7,884 nucleotides of DNA from Deltaproteobacteria bacterium (GTDB lineage Bacteria; Desulfobacterota; Anaeroferrophillalia; Anaeroferrophillales; Tharpellaceae): NCBI GenBank assembly GCA_013153415.1, contig JAADEO010000245.1, forward strand, positions 1-7,884, given 5' to 3'. The notes beneath the pieces were generated by a model. It was not told the origin of the DNA. It did not search any database and saw nothing but the letters and a program-made list of their open reading frames with translations. This document shows positions 6,212 through 7,884 of this stretch, one piece after another; positions within the stretch are counted from its first letter, which is position 1; each line of letters starts with the position of its first letter. Both the position numbers and the translations under genes were made by a program.

Positions 6212-7884
6212 ATGACAGAAGACAACATCACCAACAACACGGAACAGGAAGAACCGCTGACCTCGGCGGCAGAAGAAGAAAAAGAAGAAAGCTTCGAGCA
6301 GGCCATGGGCTCCGAAGCCGAGGATGACGACAATTTCGGCGAAGAGGATTTCGCCGCCATGTTCGAAGAGAGCCTCAAAGGCAAGGACGTCAAGGTCGGC
6401 GGCCTGGTAACCGGCACCGTCGTTATGGTTACCGACAACGATGTCGTTATCGACATCGGCTACAAATCTGAAGGCCACGTCCCGATCAACCAGTTTCGTG
6501 ACAGCAACGGTGAAATAACCGTCGCCGCCGGCGACGAAGTGGATGTTTTCCTGGAACGCTACGAAGACGAACACGGCAACATCCAGCTCTCCCGCACCAA
6601 GGCCGAGCGCATGAAGGTCTGGGAAGAGATCAAGAAGATCGCCGAGGAAGACGGCACCATCGAAGGTGTGGTTACCAACAAGGTCAAAGGCGGCCTTTCA
6701 GTCGATATCGGCGTGGCGGCCTTTCTGCCCGGTTCGCAGATCGACCTCAAACCGGTTCGCAACCTCGATAAGCTGATCGGCGAGCGCTTCGAATTCCGCA
6801 TTTTGAAACACAATCAAAAACGCAATAACGTCGTCATCTCTCGCCGGGCGGTGCTCGAAGAGACCCGCGAGAAGATGAAGGAACAGCTCCTCGGCAAGCT
6901 CAAAGAGGGTGCCGTCATCGAGGGTGTCGTCAAGAACATCACCGATTATGGCGCTTTCATCGACTTGGGCGGTCTCGACGGACTGCTGCATATCACCGAT
7001 ATCTCCTGGGGCCGGGTCAACCATCCCAGTGAGCGTATCAACATCGGTGAAACCATCGAAGTCAAGATCATCAAATACGACCAGGAACGCCAGCGGGTCT
7101 CCCTGGGCATCAAACAGCTCAAAGAAGATCCCTGGACCAAGGCGGCCGACAACTACCCGGTCGGCACCAAGGTCACCGGCAAAGTCATCAGCATCAAGGA
7201 TTACGGTGCCTTTGTCGAGATTGAAGAGGGCATCGAGAGTTTGGTCCACGTCTCCGAAATGTCCTGGACCAAGAAGATCAAGCATCCGACCCAGATCGTC
7301 AATGTCGGAGACGAGATCGAGGCCGTGGTCTTGAGTATCGATCCGGAAAAACGGCGTATCTCCCTGGGCATGAAACAGGTTGAACCCAACCCCTGGGACA
7401 GCCTCATCGACAAATACCCGGTCGGCACCAAGATCGAGGGCGAAATCAAGAACATTACCGATTTCGGTCTCTTCGTCGGTATCGAAAACGACATCGACGG
7501 CCTGGTCCACATCTCCGACATCTCCTGGTCGAAGCGCCTCAAGCACCCGGGCGAGATCTACAAGAAAGGCGAAACCATCCAGGCCGTGGTCCTCAACCTC
7601 GATACCCAGAACCAGCGTTTCTCGCTCGGCATCAAGCAGCTCAATGAGGACCCCTGGAAGAACATCAGCCAGAAACTGATGATCAACGACCACGTCACCG
7701 GGACGGTCACCAACATCACCGATTTCGGGGCCTTCATCGAGCTTGAAGACGGGGTCGAGGGCCTGGTCCATATTTCCGAGATCACTTCCGACAAGGATAA
7801 AAAGGCCGAGGATGTTCTCAAAGTCGGTGAAACCGTGACTGCCAAGGTGCTCAACATCAATGATGAAGACCGCAAGATCGGTCT
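6212..7884 (+). CDS. rpsA: Ribosomal protein S1 (3' end outside window)
   Basis: An open frame of 557 codons runs from ATG 6212 to the right edge without a stop. S1 is the large 30S protein that captures mRNA and helps start translation, especially on messages with weak Shine-Dalgarno sites. Six S1/OB-fold repeats are visible at about residues 62-129, 146-212, 231-302, 317-388, 404-475 and 491 to the edge. Repeats 3-6 carry the RNA-binding signature (ITDYGAF, IKDYGAF, ITDFGLF, ITDFGAF), spaced by 85-87 residues, and end in SLGIKQL-like segments. Repeats 1 and 2 are divergent, as expected of the ribosome-docking repeats. Residues 1-55 are a strongly acidic Glu/Asp-rich extension, about 40 residues longer than the E. 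coli N-terminus. Only the end of repeat 6 and a short tail should be missing. The start lacks a well-placed Shine-Dalgarno, which is also true of E. coli rpsA. It lies divergent from the exosortase gene. Confidence 0.97.
   Translation, partial: MTEDNITNNTEQEEPLTSAAEEEKEESFEQAMGSEAEDDDNFGEEDFAAMFEESLKGKDVKVGGLVTGTVVMVTDNDVVIDIGYKSEGHVPINQFRDSNGEITVAAGDEVDVFLERYEDEHGNIQLSRTKAERMKVWEEIKKIAEEDGTIEGVVTNKVKGGLSVDIGVAAFLPGSQIDLKPVRNLDKLIGERFEFRILKHNQKRNNVVISRRAVLEETREKMKEQLLGKLKEGAVIEGVVKNITDYGAFIDLGGLDGLLHITDISWGRVNHPSERINIGETIEVKIIKYDQERQRVSLGIKQLKEDPWTKAADNYPVGTKVTGKVISIKDYGAFVEIEEGIESLVHVSEMSWTKKIKHPTQIVNVGDEIEAVVLSIDPEKRRISLGMKQVEPNPWDSLIDKYPVGTKIEGEIKNITDFGLFVGIENDIDGLVHISDISWSKRLKHPGEIYKKGETIQAVVLNLDTQNQRFSLGIKQLNEDPWKNISQKLMINDHVTGTVTNITDFGAFIELEDGVEGLVHISEITSDKDKKAEDVLKVGETVTAKVLNINDEDRKIG
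7154..7432 (+). repeat. 18-bp exact repeat within rpsA, from S1-domain duplication
   Basis: TACCCGGTCGGCACCAAG occurs at 7154-7171 and 7415-7432, 261 bp (87 codons) apart. Both copies encode YPVGTK at the entry to S1 repeats 4 and 5. Identity at the DNA level, including third positions, over an old protein repeat suggests recent gene conversion or codon bias; it is otherwise simply part of the coding sequence. Confidence 0.7.

Noticed and set aside
6698..7771. 357-codon minus-strand open frame opposite rpsA
   Set aside because: Its Asp-rich repetitive translation (DVGDVDQAVD-like) is the antisense image of the S1 repeats.

Overview
The window looks like chromosomal DNA of a Gram-negative bacterium, most likely from the former Deltaproteobacteria (Desulfuromonadia/Desulfobacterota-like). 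This rests on a six-repeat ribosomal protein S1 with 'YGAF/FGAF' repeats, an exosortase fused to an EpsI domain, a lipoprotein with a classical lipobox, and moderately high GC. The lineage is inference from protein style, not a database result.

Layout. Positions 1-5776 hold three minus-strand genes, in transcription order: a fused exosortase/EpsI transpeptidase (4244-5764), a polyprenyl-phosphate sugar-1-phosphate transferase of the WecA/MraY family with a large extra membrane domain (2342-4033), and a long TPR-repeat lipoprotein that runs off the left edge (1-2134). Positions 6212-7884 hold rpsA (ribosomal protein S1) on the plus strand, running off the right edge. A divergent, gene-free control region of about 440 bp (5777-6211) separates the two units.

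How the genes fit together. The three minus-strand genes have the composition of an exosortase-linked exopolysaccharide locus. The GT4 enzyme would start lipid-linked repeat-unit synthesis. The exosortase would cut and attach surface proteins carrying a C-terminal sorting tag. The TPR lipoprotein resembles those found with PEP-CTERM/exosortase systems (PrsT-like). No sorting-tag substrate protein is seen in the window. rpsA is an unrelated housekeeping gene that happens to lie divergently.

Non-coding signals of note. (1) A roughly 207-bp element between exosortase and GT4, built as a long nested imperfect palindrome and flanked by a perfect 10-bp direct repeat; removing one unit would bring the two genes to 3 bp apart. 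(2) A 12+12-bp imperfect inverted repeat directly abutting a TATGATAA -10-like box upstream of rpsA, and a similar arrangement (6+6 bp inverted repeat abutting TATGATAA) upstream of the TPR gene. (3) An rpsA leader with duplicated GGGGCTT-AGTTT motifs, a small hairpin with a T-run, and no well-spaced Shine-Dalgarno. No tRNA, rRNA, CRISPR array or transposase gene was seen.
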